Shown here: positions 53,592-63,407 of the stretch, in pieces | Position numbering within the stretch: position 1 is the stretch's first letter | Layout of the letters: every line of letters starts with the position of its first letter | Source: Paenibacillus sp. W2I17 | GTDB lineage: Bacteria > Bacillota > Bacilli > Paenibacillales > Paenibacillaceae | Direction of reading: 5' to 3' | DNA length: 64,000 bases | Assembly (NCBI RefSeq): GCF_030815985.1 | Contig: NZ_JAUSXM010000001.1 | Coordinates: forward strand, 3,224,001-3,288,000 | Made by a program: the position numbers and the translations under genes | The notes under the pieces: generated by a model | Told to the model about the DNA's origin: nothing | The model's input: the letters and a program-made list of their open reading frames with translations, nothing else | Databases searched by the model: none

Positions 53592-53755
53592 GCATCTCTT
53601 CTCTCCTTTTCGATTATCTCACCAACATTATCTCTCTTTAATGTTAACTTTTTCATTTTGCCATTGAATGAAAGTGCTGTCCAGTTGGAATTCTAAATAA
53701 GCATTGTAATTTAAATATCTTTATGTTAAGATAAATTCAGAACCAAAACAAACGA

Positions 53756-53770
53756 AAAGTTAGTAACTTT
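53756..53770. promoter_or_regulatory. Palindromic operator candidate upstream of the VOC dioxygenase
   Basis: AAAGTTA-G-TAACTTT is a perfect 15-base palindrome about 84 bases before the start codon, a typical place for a MarR- or HxlR-type repressor operator. The regulator is not in the window. Confidence 0.4.
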
Positions 53771-53853
53771 CTTAACCGAAATAAAATATACCGTACTTAA
53801 CAAACGTTCAACTGAACATTTACACTATCCCATTTCATCTAGGAGGAATTATT

Positions 53854-54828
53854 ATGCAAATCAAAGGACTTCACCACGTATCAGCTCTAACAGCACATGC
53901 CGATCAGAACTATCGTTTCTACACCAACATCATGGGTCTGCGCCTCATTAAAAAAACAGTCAACCAGGACGACGTGTCCGTCTACCATCTCTTCTATGGC
54001 GATGAAAAAGGCAATCCGGGTACCGAACTTACCTTCTTCGAGATTCCGATGGCCGGACAGACTCGTGAAGGTGTGAACAGCATATCTGGAACGTCACTGC
54101 GCGTTCCAAGTGATGCGGCACTTACTTACTGGCATCAGCGTTTTGACGAATTCGAAGTCCCACATGGAGAGATTGTTGAACGGGGTGGTCGTGCCACGCT
54201 CTCGTTCACAGACTTTGAAGGACAACGTCTGATTCTGGTCTCGGATGAAAACAATACAGGTGTCGCTGGTGGTAAACCATGGGATCAGAGCCCTGTGCCT
54301 GCCGAGTATGGCATTGTAGGCCTAGGCCCTATCCATCTTACGGTAAAAGATGCTTCCCTTACCGCTCCGGTTCTTACCGAACTGCTCGGTTTCAGAGCCA
54401 AAGGAAGTTACCCAGCCTTTACTCCAGGTCAACCTGATGTACTCGTTTTTGAATCCGGTGAAGGTGGCAGCGGCTCCGAGGTGCATGTTGAGGAACGGAA
54501 TGACCTTGCCCAAGAGCGTCCTGGACGTGGCAGTGTACATCATGTTGCGTTCCGTGTGGATAACGAAGAAGAACTGAAACAATGGGTGGAACGGGTTCGT
54601 AACTTCCAATTCCCTAACTCAGGGTTTGTAGATCGCTTCTACTTCCGCTCCCTGTATTTCCGTGAAGCAAACGGTATTCTGTTCGAGCTTGCAACCGATG
54701 GTCCGGGATTTGATACAGACGAAGAATTGGAGCATCTGGGTGAATCGCTTGCTTTGCCTCCATTCCTTGAAGGTCGCCGCGCCGAGATTGAAGCCAATCT
54801 CAAACCGCTGGATACCGTCATTCGTTAA
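53854..54828 (+). CDS. VOC-family ring-cleaving dioxygenase (MhqO/MhqA-like)
   Basis: 324 residues, ATG 53854 after TAGGAGG. Two VOC modules, starting IKGLHHVSALTAHADQNYRF and GLGPIHLTVKDASLTAPVL; the His pair and Glu in FYFRSLYFREANGILFELATD form the metal site. Relatives detoxify quinones and are induced by MarR-type regulators such as MhqR. Confidence 0.85.
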   Translation: MQIKGLHHVSALTAHADQNYRFYTNIMGLRLIKKTVNQDDVSVYHLFYGDEKGNPGTELTFFEIPMAGQTREGVNSISGTSLRVPSDAALTYWHQRFDEFEVPHGEIVERGGRATLSFTDFEGQRLILVSDENNTGVAGGKPWDQSPVPAEYGIVGLGPIHLTVKDASLTAPVLTELLGFRAKGSYPAFTPGQPDVLVFESGEGGSGSEVHVEERNDLAQERPGRGSVHHVAFRVDNEEELKQWVERVRNFQFPNSGFVDRFYFRSLYFREANGILFELATDGPGFDTDEELEHLGESLALPPFLEGRRAEIEANLKPLDTVIR

Positions 54829-54833
54829 ACATA

Positions 54834-54902
54834 AAAACGATTATCACCATGTGTGTTATGGACTTGATCCAGCAACACCATCGTTGATAATCGTTTTTTT
54901 AT
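54834..54902. terminator. Terminator after the dioxygenase gene
   Basis: AAAACGATTATCA and TGATAATCGTTTT arms with a long loop and Ts on the plus strand. It also faces the convergent copper-amine-oxidase-like gene. Confidence 0.75.
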
Positions 54903-54912
54903 TACGTATATT

Positions 54913-55620
54913 TTATTTAACCAAATACGATGTTGTAAGAGGTACAAATAGCGATGAACCTGGATCTTCTGAAACAATCTCAACAAAAACAGCTTCCGTA
55001 CCCGATACATCGACGTCCAGGCTTACCAATCCGCTTCCCGGCGATATACTCAGCTTTTTGAGAACCGTATTGTCCTGGTTGATTACCTGTATCTCCTGAT
55101 TCCCTTGAAGAGCGGCCAGTTCCAGATGCAGGGAAGAATACTTTTTGCCCGTCATGATCTGGAAGTCGTCTCCTTGCTTCACGGAATCTGTATGCAGATA
55201 TACATCTTTATAATCCTTGCCTTTGTAAGTAGTCTCCGCAGGATCTTTGGTATGCCATGCAGTAGATCCCAACACCGTTGTTCCCAGTGTACTTAGTGTT
55301 ACTTTATCGTTGGTTACTGGCCCGGTTTCATTTTTTCCACCAATCAGGACGGATGAAGTTGCACTGTCATAAGTGATCTCTGTCCCAAGCAAGGATCCCA
55401 CAGCACGCACAGGCAAATAAGTCGTTCCGTTGTAAGTGATAGGCAACACTGTTTTACCATTGGCATCTTTAGCTGTCACCGTGGCACCATTCATTTTTAG
55501 CGTAATCTTGCTGTTCAGATAGGCTTTAATCTGTTCCAGTCCTGTTGCTGCGAGTGCACCTGTTCCGATTCCAAGCGTTAATGTGCCTACCATCAAACCC
55601 AGTACAACCTTTTTCTTCAT
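54913..55620 (-). CDS. Secreted protein with copper amine oxidase N-terminal-like (stalk) domain
   Basis: 235 residues from ATG 55620, AGGAGGG upstream. Signal peptide (1-25, ending LAA). Residues about 33-95 (ITLKMNGATVTAKDANGKTV, YNGTTYLPVRAVGSLLGTEI) form the copper-amine-oxidase-N type domain common in Paenibacillus secreted proteins. The rest is a beta-rich C-terminal domain of unknown role. No copper site is apparent. Confidence 0.82.
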   Translation of the reverse strand: MKKKVVLGLMVGTLTLGIGTGALAATGLEQIKAYLNSKITLKMNGATVTAKDANGKTVLPITYNGTTYLPVRAVGSLLGTEITYDSATSSVLIGGKNETGPVTNDKVTLSTLGTTVLGSTAWHTKDPAETTYKGKDYKDVYLHTDSVKQGDDFQIMTGKKYSSLHLELAALQGNQEIQVINQDNTVLKKLSISPGSGLVSLDVDVSGTEAVFVEIVSEDPGSSLFVPLTTSYLVK

Positions 55621-55734
55621 CAAAATCCCTCCTGAATGTTAAAATGATTTGTCCTTTATACATTTAAACGACTAAAGCGATAAAGTCAATTGTTTCCTAC
55701 GTTTTTAGTACACTGTGCCTATTTCCGGGCAGCA

Positions 55735-55776
55735 CAAAACGAGGCTGTATGTCCCGATTTTTTTTCAGCCTCGCCC
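55735..55776 (-). terminator. Hairpin after the secreted protein gene at 55890
   Basis: CGAGGCTG and CAGCCTCG arms with an 18-base loop containing eight Ts, followed by TTTTGTG on the minus strand. Confidence 0.5.
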
Positions 55777-55889
55777 TGTTTCCCACTGTCCGTATACGGA
55801 GTAAGGAAGATATTCTTGTCAGATGTTCACTTAACTCCACACTCGAGAACTTTCAATTCCCGCTGTATTACGATATCAACATGACGCCA

Positions 55890-56735
55890 TTAATCAAAAG
55901 TTTCATAATATTCTTCTTCATACACTTCCATACTGTACTTCAAATCTACGGCCTTCCACTCGCCATCTTGATACTCATAAGTGAATGTCAGATCACCCGC
56001 ATATAAAGCCGCACCGTAAGATCCTGCTGCTAATACGACAAGCTGACCATCTTCTACACTGTAATAGGTTACTCCACCGAATCCCAACTCTTCGTTATAT
56101 ACGCCGCCACTTGTATCTTCCTCAATCCGTAAAGGTTCTGCTTGAACGCCATCAACGGCGACATCAACATCCACGCGGTCTGATCTAACCGTAACTTTTG
56201 ACTTCACATGCTGTTTCGCAATCTCATCCAGAGATTGCATCTTCATCTCCTCCAGCGTTACCGGATTAATGATACGTGCTTGTCCCAAATAAATACCTGT
56301 TCCATGACCTTCTGTGTACAAAACAATAATTTCTTTCTGGCCGTCTCCATTCAGATCCAGCTCGTGCACTTCGGGTTTGTAAGACCCACCTTCTCCCTGC
56401 CAATCACTAAATTCTCGCGTTTTACCGTCCACTTCCAAAATCATTCCGTTATATATATAACCTGAACCCTCAACTTTCATAGGGTATAATCTGACGTTCT
56501 TATTCTCTGGAGCTACCGAAACATATTCCTCTTTCACGGGAATGGATTCCTGTGTTGTCTTCGCTGTGTCATGCATTTTATCTATATTGGAAGCCTCGAC
56601 CACTTCGGTCTGGCTGGATTGATCATCTATATTAAGCTGTTTTTGCGATTCATTCATGGTTCTGGCAGCCGAAGTTGTACTAATCGTAGCTACCGCCAAA
56701 ATAATCATCAGCAGGATACCTGTCCAAGTTTTCAA
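55890..56735 (-). CDS. Secreted or membrane-anchored acidic protein, unknown
   Basis: 281 residues from TTG 56735, nine bases after AAAGGAG (the frame is open further up but without an RBS). One N-terminal hydrophobic helix (WTGILLMIILAVATISTTSA). The rest has FG-GAP/VCBS-like strand features: ELDLNGDGQKEIIVLYTEG has a DxNxDGxxD-type Ca loop. A TATAAT box at 56771-56776 (minus strand) fits a promoter. Function unknown. Confidence 0.65.
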   Translation of the reverse strand: MKTWTGILLMIILAVATISTTSAARTMNESQKQLNIDDQSSQTEVVEASNIDKMHDTAKTTQESIPVKEEYVSVAPENKNVRLYPMKVEGSGYIYNGMILEVDGKTREFSDWQGEGGSYKPEVHELDLNGDGQKEIIVLYTEGHGTGIYLGQARIINPVTLEEMKMQSLDEIAKQHVKSKVTVRSDRVDVDVAVDGVQAEPLRIEEDTSGGVYNEELGFGGVTYYSVEDGQLVVLAAGSYGAALYAGDLTFTYEYQDGEWKAVDLKYSMEVYEEEYYETFD

Positions 56736-56910
56736 TATACTGGGCTCCTTTATCTGTTGTGATAATCCTATTATATCTTCATTTATCGCCTGCAAGTTGC
56801 GAATTTGTTAATCTTTCATAAAATAATCTTTACAAATTTCCGTTTTCACGAAAGAACGTTCGGCTTTAACCAGAATAAGCAAATTCTCATACCAAAACTG
56901 TTCTCCAAAA

Positions 56911-56952
56911 ACAAAAAAAATCCCGAACACAGCCTAAGGCTGCATCCGGAAT
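56911..56952 (-). terminator. Terminator overlapping the chemoreceptor stop codon
   Basis: On the minus strand a CCGGATGCAGCC / GGCTGTGTTCGG stem is followed by eight Ts. The MCP coding end lies inside it. Confidence 0.8.
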
Positions 56953-58211
56953 GCTTTGGTTTTGTCCAATAACCGATCGGTTAATTGTCTCAGTTCTTCC
57001 GCCGAGGATGAAATCTCCTCCATGATGGCTGTCTCTTCGTGTGCGGCATCCATAATTCGTCTCGCCTCATCCGAGAACGATCCGGCTTTCCCCTGGATTT
57101 TCTTCACATGACCGTGCGTTTGCTCCACGCGACCAGTCTGTTCTGCAATCTTGGAACCGATATCATGCGCACCCTTCATAAATACTTCCACCGTGCCTGT
57201 CAGTTCATGCAACGTCTGATCTACAGAGATGGTCCGCTCCGATTCATTAACCACGAGACCATGCTGCTCATGAGACAGTTGGGCTGTCTCCCTGATCCGT
57301 TGCTGTACACGACTAATCAGCTCATTAATACGATGTACCGATTCCTTACTTTCGTCTGCCAGCTTGCGGATCTGCTGCGCCACGACTGCAAAACCAGAAC
57401 CTTCTTCACCAGCTCGAGCAGCCTCAATGGAAGCATTCAGGGCAAGTAACCCTGTTTCCTCAGCAATGTTTTTGACAGAATGGGTAATTACCTCGATATC
57501 GGAGGCTTCCTTCTCCAGCAACAGCATAATGTCGCGGGAACGATTGTGCGACTCGGCCAGCTCGTCCATCCCTTTCATCAATGATGAGAAAGTCTGTTTT
57601 GTATGATCCACCGATCGTTCCATCTGACCGGACATCTCTGTCATGTCCATGGACTGGCTATGCATACGCTGGAAATCGTTCAGCATCTCATCCGCAGTAA
57701 TCAGAGATTGATGGGAAGTGACCTTCTGCTCTTCTACGCCTACCGCAATATGATCTACCGCATCCGACATCATCTCGATCTGTTCGGCAGCCTGGGTAAT
57801 CGCTTCACTCAGAGACTGTGCGTTCTGTGAAGTCGTTCTTGTACTGTCTGCAATATCATTTACAATGCTTCGAAGGTTAGAAACCATTGCGCGAAAAGCA
57901 TCATATAATACGGTAAGTTCATCCTGCGTGCGTCGCTGCGGAATTTCGGTTGTCAGATCACCCGCTGACACCTGCTGTGCAGCCCGGGACAGGTGAACGA
58001 TTGGACGAGTCAGCCAGCGTGAGGCAAACCATCCCAGAATCCCGTTCCAGCATACTCCCATGATCAAAATAATCGATATGTATACCCAATTCGGAATATC
58101 TAATGTAATCCAGTCTTTGACAAAAAATATAAAAAAGCCGCTAGTTCCGTAGGTAATAATCGAAATCAGTACCAGACCTGCGACAGTCTTTGCTCCTAAA
58201 GTCCATTTCAT
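56934..58211 (-). CDS. Methyl-accepting chemotaxis protein with minimal sensor
   Basis: 425 residues. Two adjacent membrane helices (about 8-32 and 38-62) with almost no extracellular loop, HAMP ([19 protein letters not shown]) and the signalling domain ([34 protein letters not shown]). Small sensors of this kind often detect internal or membrane signals such as energy state or redox. Ligand unknown. Confidence 0.88.
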   Translation of the reverse strand: MKWTLGAKTVAGLVLISIITYGTSGFFIFFVKDWITLDIPNWVYISIILIMGVCWNGILGWFASRWLTRPIVHLSRAAQQVSAGDLTTEIPQRRTQDELTVLYDAFRAMVSNLRSIVNDIADSTRTTSQNAQSLSEAITQAAEQIEMMSDAVDHIAVGVEEQKVTSHQSLITADEMLNDFQRMHSQSMDMTEMSGQMERSVDHTKQTFSSLMKGMDELAESHNRSRDIMLLLEKEASDIEVITHSVKNIAEETGLLALNASIEAARAGEEGSGFAVVAQQIRKLADESKESVHRINELISRVQQRIRETAQLSHEQHGLVVNESERTISVDQTLHELTGTVEVFMKGAHDIGSKIAEQTGRVEQTHGHVKKIQGKAGSFSDEARRIMDAAHEETAIMEEISSSAEELRQLTDRLLDKTKAFRMQP

Positions 58212-58545
58212 GTGCGCACCCCGTAGTCCTTTTTTCCTATTTTACCAATCAAGTACCAAATTTCATGTGATATACATCACTGAAAACGTTCTATTCCTCC
58301 CATACTTGCCGTTCATGCATGACTTCTCTACCATAAAGCGCATAATGTATAAGACAAGCTTGGCCACCCCTCCCTTTCTTGAAAATTGAATAATATTCCA
58401 TTTAATATCCCTAATTTTATTTATTATCGGCACAAGAGACCAAATGATTTAGATTGGCATCCATTTTGCTTAAATGATATACTGAGTGCGCTTCAGCAAC
58501 GCTGAAGCCGAACTATTTTTATTGATGCCACTGGAGGCGAACGAG
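58212..58545 (+). promoter_or_regulatory. Gap and promoter region of aspA
   Basis: No gene. Its right part holds overlapping promoter candidates: a sigma-54-like element at 58454-58470 and a sigma-A-like pair TTGGCA (58454-58459) and TATACT (58478-58483, spacer 18). Directly after, 58491-58507 is a hairpin (CTTCAGC, AAC, GCTGAAG) at the likely transcript 5' end. Confidence 0.5.
58454..58470 (+). promoter_or_regulatory. Candidate sigma-54 promoter of aspA
   Basis: TTGGCATCCATTTTGCT has GG and GC ten bases apart as required for -24/-12 elements; it differs from TGGCAC-N5-TTGC only by T for the last C of TGGCAC. It overlaps a sigma-A -35 box, so use is uncertain. Confidence 0.45.
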
Positions 58546-59979
58546 ATGTCTACTATGTCCACACGGACGGAGAAAGATTTTATCGGTGAAAAAGAAATCC
58601 CGGCTTATGCTTATTACGGAATTCAGACGGTACGGGCCGTGGAAAACTTCCCGATTACCGGCGTTCCGGTACACCGGGAGCTGATCACGGCTCTGGCTGC
58701 GGTGAAGAAGGCAGCAGCGATTACCAACATGGAGTTGAAGATGCTGCCGAGCAAGATTGGCGATGTGATCGTCATGGCAGCTGAAGAAATGATGAAAGGC
58801 CATCATCTGGATCATTTTATTGTAGACTCCATTCAGGGCGGTGCAGGCACCTCCATGAATATGAATATGAACGAAATTTTGGCCAACCGCGGGCTGGAAC
58901 TGTTAACCAAAAGCAAGGGAGACTACTTCCATTGCAATCCCAATAATCATGTGAACATGTCCCAATCTACTAATGACGTGGTTCCTACAGCACTGCGCAT
59001 TGCGGCGTATCAACTGTCGGAGACGTTACTCGCTACCATGAAAAGACTACAGGATGCGTTTCGTAAAAAAGAAGTGGAATTCAACGATGTGGTCAAGGTT
59101 GGCCGTACCCATCTTCAGGATGCCGTACCTATTCGCCTTGGACAAGAATTCGGAGCTTATGCCCGTGTCATCGGACGGGATATTGAGCGTCTTGAATTCG
59201 CCAATCGCCGCTTGCTTACCATTAACATGGGTGCAACTGCGGTAGGTACAGGACTCAATGCCAAACCCGAATATATCGTCAAGGTTACAGAGCACCTGTC
59301 TGATGTTACCGGACTTCCACTACAAACAGCTGAGGATCTCGTGGATGCAACGCAGAACACAGATGCCTATCTGGAACTTTCAGCGGCGCTGAAGGTATGT
59401 GCGGTTAGCCTTTCCAAAATCTGTAATGACATTCGTTTGATGGCTTCAGGCCCGCGTGCAGGATTCAATGAATTGCGCCTACCACCGCGTCAGCCAGGTT
59501 CGTCCATTATGCCGGGCAAAGTCAACCCCGTTATGGCGGAAGTCATTAACCAGGTATCCTTCCAGGTGATGGGGAACGACCATACGATCTGTATGGCGTG
59601 TGAAGCCGGTCAATTCGAGCTGAATGTCATGGGCCCAGTTATTGCGTTCAACTTGCTGCAATCGCTGAAAATTATGAATAACGGCATCGATGTTTTCACG
59701 CGTTATGCAGTTGAAGAGATGGAAGCTAACCGTGAGCGCTGCGAATTAATCATGAACCAAAGTTTCAGTATGGTTACGGCATTGAACCCGCACTTGGGTT
59801 ATAATGTGGCAGCTTCCATCGTGAAGGAAGCGCTCAAGACTGGACTTTCCTTACAAGAGATTATTTTGGAACGCGGATTGCTGACACCGGAAGAACTGGA
59901 AGAGATTCTTCATCCGGAACAGATGACTACACCAGGGATTGCCGGAGAACACTTCCTGCGTAATATGGAACGATTGTAG
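58546..59979 (+). CDS. aspA: Aspartate ammonia-lyase (aspartase)
   Basis: 477 residues from ATG 58546, TGGAGGC eight bases upstream. Fumarase/aspartase signature GSSIMPGKVNP carries the catalytic Ser loop; QSTNDVVPTA and GRTHLQDAVP are the other conserved blocks. It deaminates L-aspartate to fumarate and ammonia. The gene stands before the sigL-rocA block and probably belongs to the same amino-acid catabolic programme. Confidence 0.9.
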   Translation: MSTMSTRTEKDFIGEKEIPAYAYYGIQTVRAVENFPITGVPVHRELITALAAVKKAAAITNMELKMLPSKIGDVIVMAAEEMMKGHHLDHFIVDSIQGGAGTSMNMNMNEILANRGLELLTKSKGDYFHCNPNNHVNMSQSTNDVVPTALRIAAYQLSETLLATMKRLQDAFRKKEVEFNDVVKVGRTHLQDAVPIRLGQEFGAYARVIGRDIERLEFANRRLLTINMGATAVGTGLNAKPEYIVKVTEHLSDVTGLPLQTAEDLVDATQNTDAYLELSAALKVCAVSLSKICNDIRLMASGPRAGFNELRLPPRQPGSSIMPGKVNPVMAEVINQVSFQVMGNDHTICMACEAGQFELNVMGPVIAFNLLQSLKIMNNGIDVFTRYAVEEMEANRERCELIMNQSFSMVTALNPHLGYNVAASIVKEALKTGLSLQEIILERGLLTPEELEEILHPEQMTTPGIAGEHFLRNMERL

Positions 59980-60022
59980 GTAATCAGGAAAACTGTGCAG
60001 CAATCCAAACACGAATAATTAA

Positions 60023-60066
60023 CAAGAACCCCCACAGACCGTTTATCCGGTTTGCGGGGGTTCTTG
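60023..60066. terminator. Bidirectional terminator between aspA and rpoN
   Basis: CAAGAACCCCC and GGGGGTTCTTG arms between the convergent genes. Confidence 0.85.
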
Positions 60067-60098
60067 TATTCAGAGATGATAAGACGCCAGTTATTCGA

Positions 60099-61403
60099 TT
60101 AAGCCCACCGTTTACGCTCAAGGGAAGGCAGAATCTGAAGTTCCTCCCTGTACTTGGCAACCGTTCTGCGGGAGATGACAATTCCCTCCTCGGCGAGCAG
60201 TGTGGCCAAATGACGATCCGAGTAGGGACGCTGAGTCTGTTCCGTGCGAATGATTTCTTTTAATCTACGTTTCACCGCTGAGGCAGATGTTTTATCCCCT
60301 GACGTTGTGCCGATTCCCGAGGCAAAGAAAGCTCTGAGTTCATATACACCATGCGGAGTGTCAATGTATTTACCGTTCACCGCACGACTTACCGTTGATT
60401 CATGCATGCCAATCTTCTCTGCAATAACAGCCAAATTAAGCGGTTTTAGCGCGGATGGGCCTTTGACCCAAAAGTGCTTCTGCTCTTCCATCACTGCCGC
60501 CAGCACACGCACTAAAGTCCTGCGCCGCAAGTGTACACTCCGAATGATAGCCCTCGCCTCTGCCACGCGGGTAGACCAGATTGCGTCCGGAGCCTCTTCC
60601 CTGATCCAGCGGAAGCACGCTTCATTCATCGATACACGAGGGTTACCTGCTGCATGCAGGCTAAAATGGGCCTCACCGTTACGCAACCTGACAATGGCAT
60701 CCGGAATAATGTAATGTGGCCGTTCTGTACATCCGATGGATCGACAGGGCTTGGGGTCCAGACGTGTAATATAGTCATAGGCAGTCTGAGCTTCCCGTGA
60801 AGTCATACCTAATCGACTCCCTGTTCTACCTGGGTGAAAAGGAACCAGTGCTTCCAATCCCGCTTCCACCATACGTTCAGCGTACTGAATAGCCAATGGA
60901 TCACGTCTAATCTGGAGCAACAGACATTCTTGCAGATTCCGCGCTCCTACACCAGCAGGGTCCAGCGATTGGAGAAGCTCCAGTCCCGCTGCAATCTTGC
61001 TCATCGAAAGCTCAAGTGTTGCTTGCACCTCTGCCAGTTCAACCGTCAGATAACCATCATCATTAACGCACCCTGCCAAATATACGGCCATATTTTCCAA
61101 TTCATCTGGAAGTGTCATCACCCGAATTTGCGCAATCAGCAATTGTTCCAGAGTAGGTTCGGCACCTTTGGCCTGAAGCAACGGATCATAGGAATCATAC
61201 CTGCGCTGATCCATTCTCCGCGGAATCCGGGCGAGAGGCGCAGCTTGTTCTTCCAGCTCAAGTACTGGATTTTCCTCCGCCGCATCCAGCAAGTAACGGG
61301 TCAGATCCTGGCCAGACATGGTTAGCAAATGAAAGGATTGTTTCATCTCCGGCGTGATGGACAGCCGAATACGTTGTTCCTGTACCAACTGAACACCTAA
61401 CAT
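60099..61403 (-). CDS. sigL: RNA polymerase sigma-54 factor
   Basis: 434 residues, AAGGAGGG upstream of ATG 61403. Region I (RLSITPEMKQSFHLLTMSG) interacts with the core and activator; the middle is the core-binding region; ESTVSRAVNGKYIDTPHG is the -12 HTH and RRTVAKYREELQI is the RpoN box that reads the -24 element. The gene is downstream of rocA on the same strand (128-base gap), while sigma-54 promoters stand upstream of rocA and the proline dehydrogenase gene. A hairpin overlaps its Shine-Dalgarno (61415-61434), and an extended -10 promoter is at 61473-61501. Confidence 0.93.
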   Translation of the reverse strand: MLGVQLVQEQRIRLSITPEMKQSFHLLTMSGQDLTRYLLDAAEENPVLELEEQAAPLARIPRRMDQRRYDSYDPLLQAKGAEPTLEQLLIAQIRVMTLPDELENMAVYLAGCVNDDGYLTVELAEVQATLELSMSKIAAGLELLQSLDPAGVGARNLQECLLLQIRRDPLAIQYAERMVEAGLEALVPFHPGRTGSRLGMTSREAQTAYDYITRLDPKPCRSIGCTERPHYIIPDAIVRLRNGEAHFSLHAAGNPRVSMNEACFRWIREEAPDAIWSTRVAEARAIIRSVHLRRRTLVRVLAAVMEEQKHFWVKGPSALKPLNLAVIAEKIGMHESTVSRAVNGKYIDTPHGVYELRAFFASGIGTTSGDKTSASAVKRRLKEIIRTEQTQRPYSDRHLATLLAEEGIVISRRTVAKYREELQILPSLERKRWA

Positions 61404-61414
61404 CCGTTTCCCTC

Positions 61415-61434
61415 CTTATGCCTTCGGCAATAAG
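61415..61434 (-). promoter_or_regulatory. Hairpin at the sigL ribosome binding site
   Basis: On the minus strand CTTATTGCC-GAA-GGCATAAG; its right arm ends in the AAG of the Shine-Dalgarno AAGGAGG. It may limit translation of the sigma factor. Confidence 0.4.
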
Positions 61435-61472
61435 CATCTGTGTTTCTTATACGAACAAAAGGATTTGCAGGG

Positions 61473-61501
61473 ATAATAGCATACTATTCAAGTGAATGTA
61501 A
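61473..61501 (-). promoter_or_regulatory. Candidate sigma-A promoter of sigL
   Basis: On the minus strand TTACAT, 17 bases and TGC-TATTAT (extended -10), about 70-100 bases upstream of the sigL start. Confidence 0.45.
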
Positions 61502-61531
61502 GAAGTTTTTAGTCGAATCATGGGTTTCTGT

Positions 61532-63079
61532 CTAGTATTTCTCCGATACTAGCTTCGCCTGGGTAAACAACAGCAGATAGTCTCTTCCACCTGCCTTGGA
61601 ATCCGTGCCTGACATGTTAAATCCGCCAAATGGATGTGTGCCTACCAGTGCTCCGGTACATTTCCGGTTGAAATACAGATTACCCGCAAAGTATTCGCGT
61701 CTTGCCTGTTCCAGATGTTTACGATTACGTGAGATCACCGCGCCGGTCAGACCATAGTCTGTATTATTGGCGATATCCAAAGCATCCTGGAAAGATTCTG
61801 CTTTGATGAACGCAAGCACAGGTCCAAAAATTTCATCTTGAGCAATCCGTGCTTTCGGGTCCACATCGGCAATTATGGTTGGTTCAATGAAATAACCTTC
61901 AACGTTCCCTGTACCGCCACCGTGCACAAGACGCCCCTCGCCCTTACCAATTTCAATATATTCCGTGATCTTTGCATATGCCTTGTCATCGATAACCGGC
62001 CCAACCTGACTGCCAACTTCAAGAGGACTGCCCATCGTCAGTTTCTGTGTCCGTTCAATCACTTTTTGCAATACTTCATCATATACATCCTTATGAATAA
62101 TGGCACGGGAACACGCCGAACATTTCTGTCCTGAGAAACCAAATGCCGAAGCGGTAATGGACTCTGCCGCGAGTTCCAGATCACTGTCACTGTCTACTAC
62201 GATGGAATCCTTGCCGCCCATCTCTGCAATAACCCGTTTGATCCACTTCTGACCTGGAGCTGTTCGTGCTGCACGTTCATTAATTCGCAGTCCTACATCT
62301 CTGGAACCGGTGAAACTGATAAACCGGGTGAGCGCATGATCCACGAGATAATCGCCCACTTCACTGCCTGGTCCTGGTAAAAAGTTCACGACACCATCCG
62401 GCAGACCAACTTCTGCAAGCAGCTCCATAAACTTCGCGGCAATCACCGGAGTTGTACTTGCGGGCTTTAACACCACCGTGTTGCCGGATACCAGTGCAGC
62501 AGAGGTCATGCCTGCCATAATTGCTAGCGGGAAGTTCCAAGGTGGAATAACAACACCAACGCCCAGCGGTATATAACTCAGTTCATTATCTTCTCCTGCA
62601 ATCCGCACGAGGGGCTGCGGTTCACTCAGTCGCTGCATATCCCGTGCATAGAATTCCATAAAATCAATGGCTTCCGCTGTATCCGCATCGGCTTCCGGCC
62701 AAGTCTTGCCGGCTTCATAAACCATCCATGCGGAGAATTCATGCTTGCGACGGCGCATAATGGCAGCTGCTTTGTATAGATAACGAGCTCGTTCATTCGG
62801 GTCAGTATGTTTCCATGTGTGGAATGTCTCCGCTGCTGTCTGAATGGCCTTTTCGGCCAATTCCTGATCGGCCTGGTGAATGGTTCCGACCACTTGATTT
62901 TTGGCTGCGGGGTTCACGGAAGTTAACGTGCGGCTGCTTGTTATTTTTTGCCCACCAATAATAATCGGGTATTCCTGCCCAAGTTCAGCTTCTACCTGAC
63001 GAAGTGCGTCTTCAAATGCTTCTTGGTTCGCCTGGACTGCAAAAGGTGTGAATGGTTCGTTAACAAAAGGGATATTCAT
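61532..63079 (-). CDS. rocA: L-glutamate gamma-semialdehyde (1-pyrroline-5-carboxylate) dehydrogenase
   Basis: 515 residues from ATG 63079, GGAGGAATC upstream; the exact length of RocA-type enzymes. Catalytic Cys in [11 protein letters not shown], Glu in [13 protein letters not shown]-binding SFTGSRDVG. It oxidises glutamate semialdehyde from proline or arginine to glutamate. A sigma-54 promoter (63163-63177) lies 80-100 bases upstream. The divergent gene is proline dehydrogenase, giving the two consecutive steps proline to glutamate. Confidence 0.93.
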   Translation of the reverse strand: MNIPFVNEPFTPFAVQANQEAFEDALRQVEAELGQEYPIIIGGQKITSSRTLTSVNPAAKNQVVGTIHQADQELAEKAIQTAAETFHTWKHTDPNERARYLYKAAAIMRRRKHEFSAWMVYEAGKTWPEADADTAEAIDFMEFYARDMQRLSEPQPLVRIAGEDNELSYIPLGVGVVIPPWNFPLAIMAGMTSAALVSGNTVVLKPASTTPVIAAKFMELLAEVGLPDGVVNFLPGPGSEVGDYLVDHALTRFISFTGSRDVGLRINERAARTAPGQKWIKRVIAEMGGKDSIVVDSDSDLELAAESITASAFGFSGQKCSACSRAIIHKDVYDEVLQKVIERTQKLTMGSPLEVGSQVGPVIDDKAYAKITEYIEIGKGEGRLVHGGGTGNVEGYFIEPTIIADVDPKARIAQDEIFGPVLAFIKAESFQDALDIANNTDYGLTGAVISRNRKHLEQARREYFAGNLYFNRKCTGALVGTHPFGGFNMSGTDSKAGGRDYLLLFTQAKLVSEKY

Positions 63080-63162
63080 CAATGATTCCTCCTTCAGGAT
63101 GTGGGATTCGCTGGCTGCTCGCCTGAATTATTTTGCATGTTACTCATCACCAAATATATGTA

Positions 63163-63177
63163 GCAAAATCCGTGCCA
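63163..63177 (-). promoter_or_regulatory. Sigma-54 promoter of rocA
   Basis: On the minus strand TGGCACGGATTTTGC matches TGGCAC-N5-TTGC exactly, with GG and GC ten bases apart. The transcript would start near 63150, about 70 bases before the start codon. An enhancer-binding protein (RocR-like) would be needed; none is encoded in the window. Confidence 0.8.
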
Positions 63178-63317
63178 ACTCCGGTTGGGATTGAAATATT
63201 TTTCTAATTAAATTTAACTAAAGAAAATTCACACGGCCCATTCCGATGACAGAATAACCTTCCAAATTCAATTTAAATAGATAATCCTCATAAAAAATAG
63301 TAGACCATCGCTAAATC

Positions 63318-63332
63318 TGGCACGCTTCTTGC
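63318..63332 (+). promoter_or_regulatory. Sigma-54 promoter of the proline dehydrogenase gene
   Basis: TGGCACGCTTCTTGC matches TGGCAC-N5-TTGC exactly. The start codon is 76 bases downstream. The 140 bases between this and the rocA promoter probably hold enhancer sites, which could not be identified by eye. Confidence 0.8.
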
Positions 63333-63407
63333 TTCTAATTAGGGATAAAAAGCATGATTTAACCGAGTTGGATCGAATGATGCACAATGCTGAAGGAGGA
63401 AACGAAA

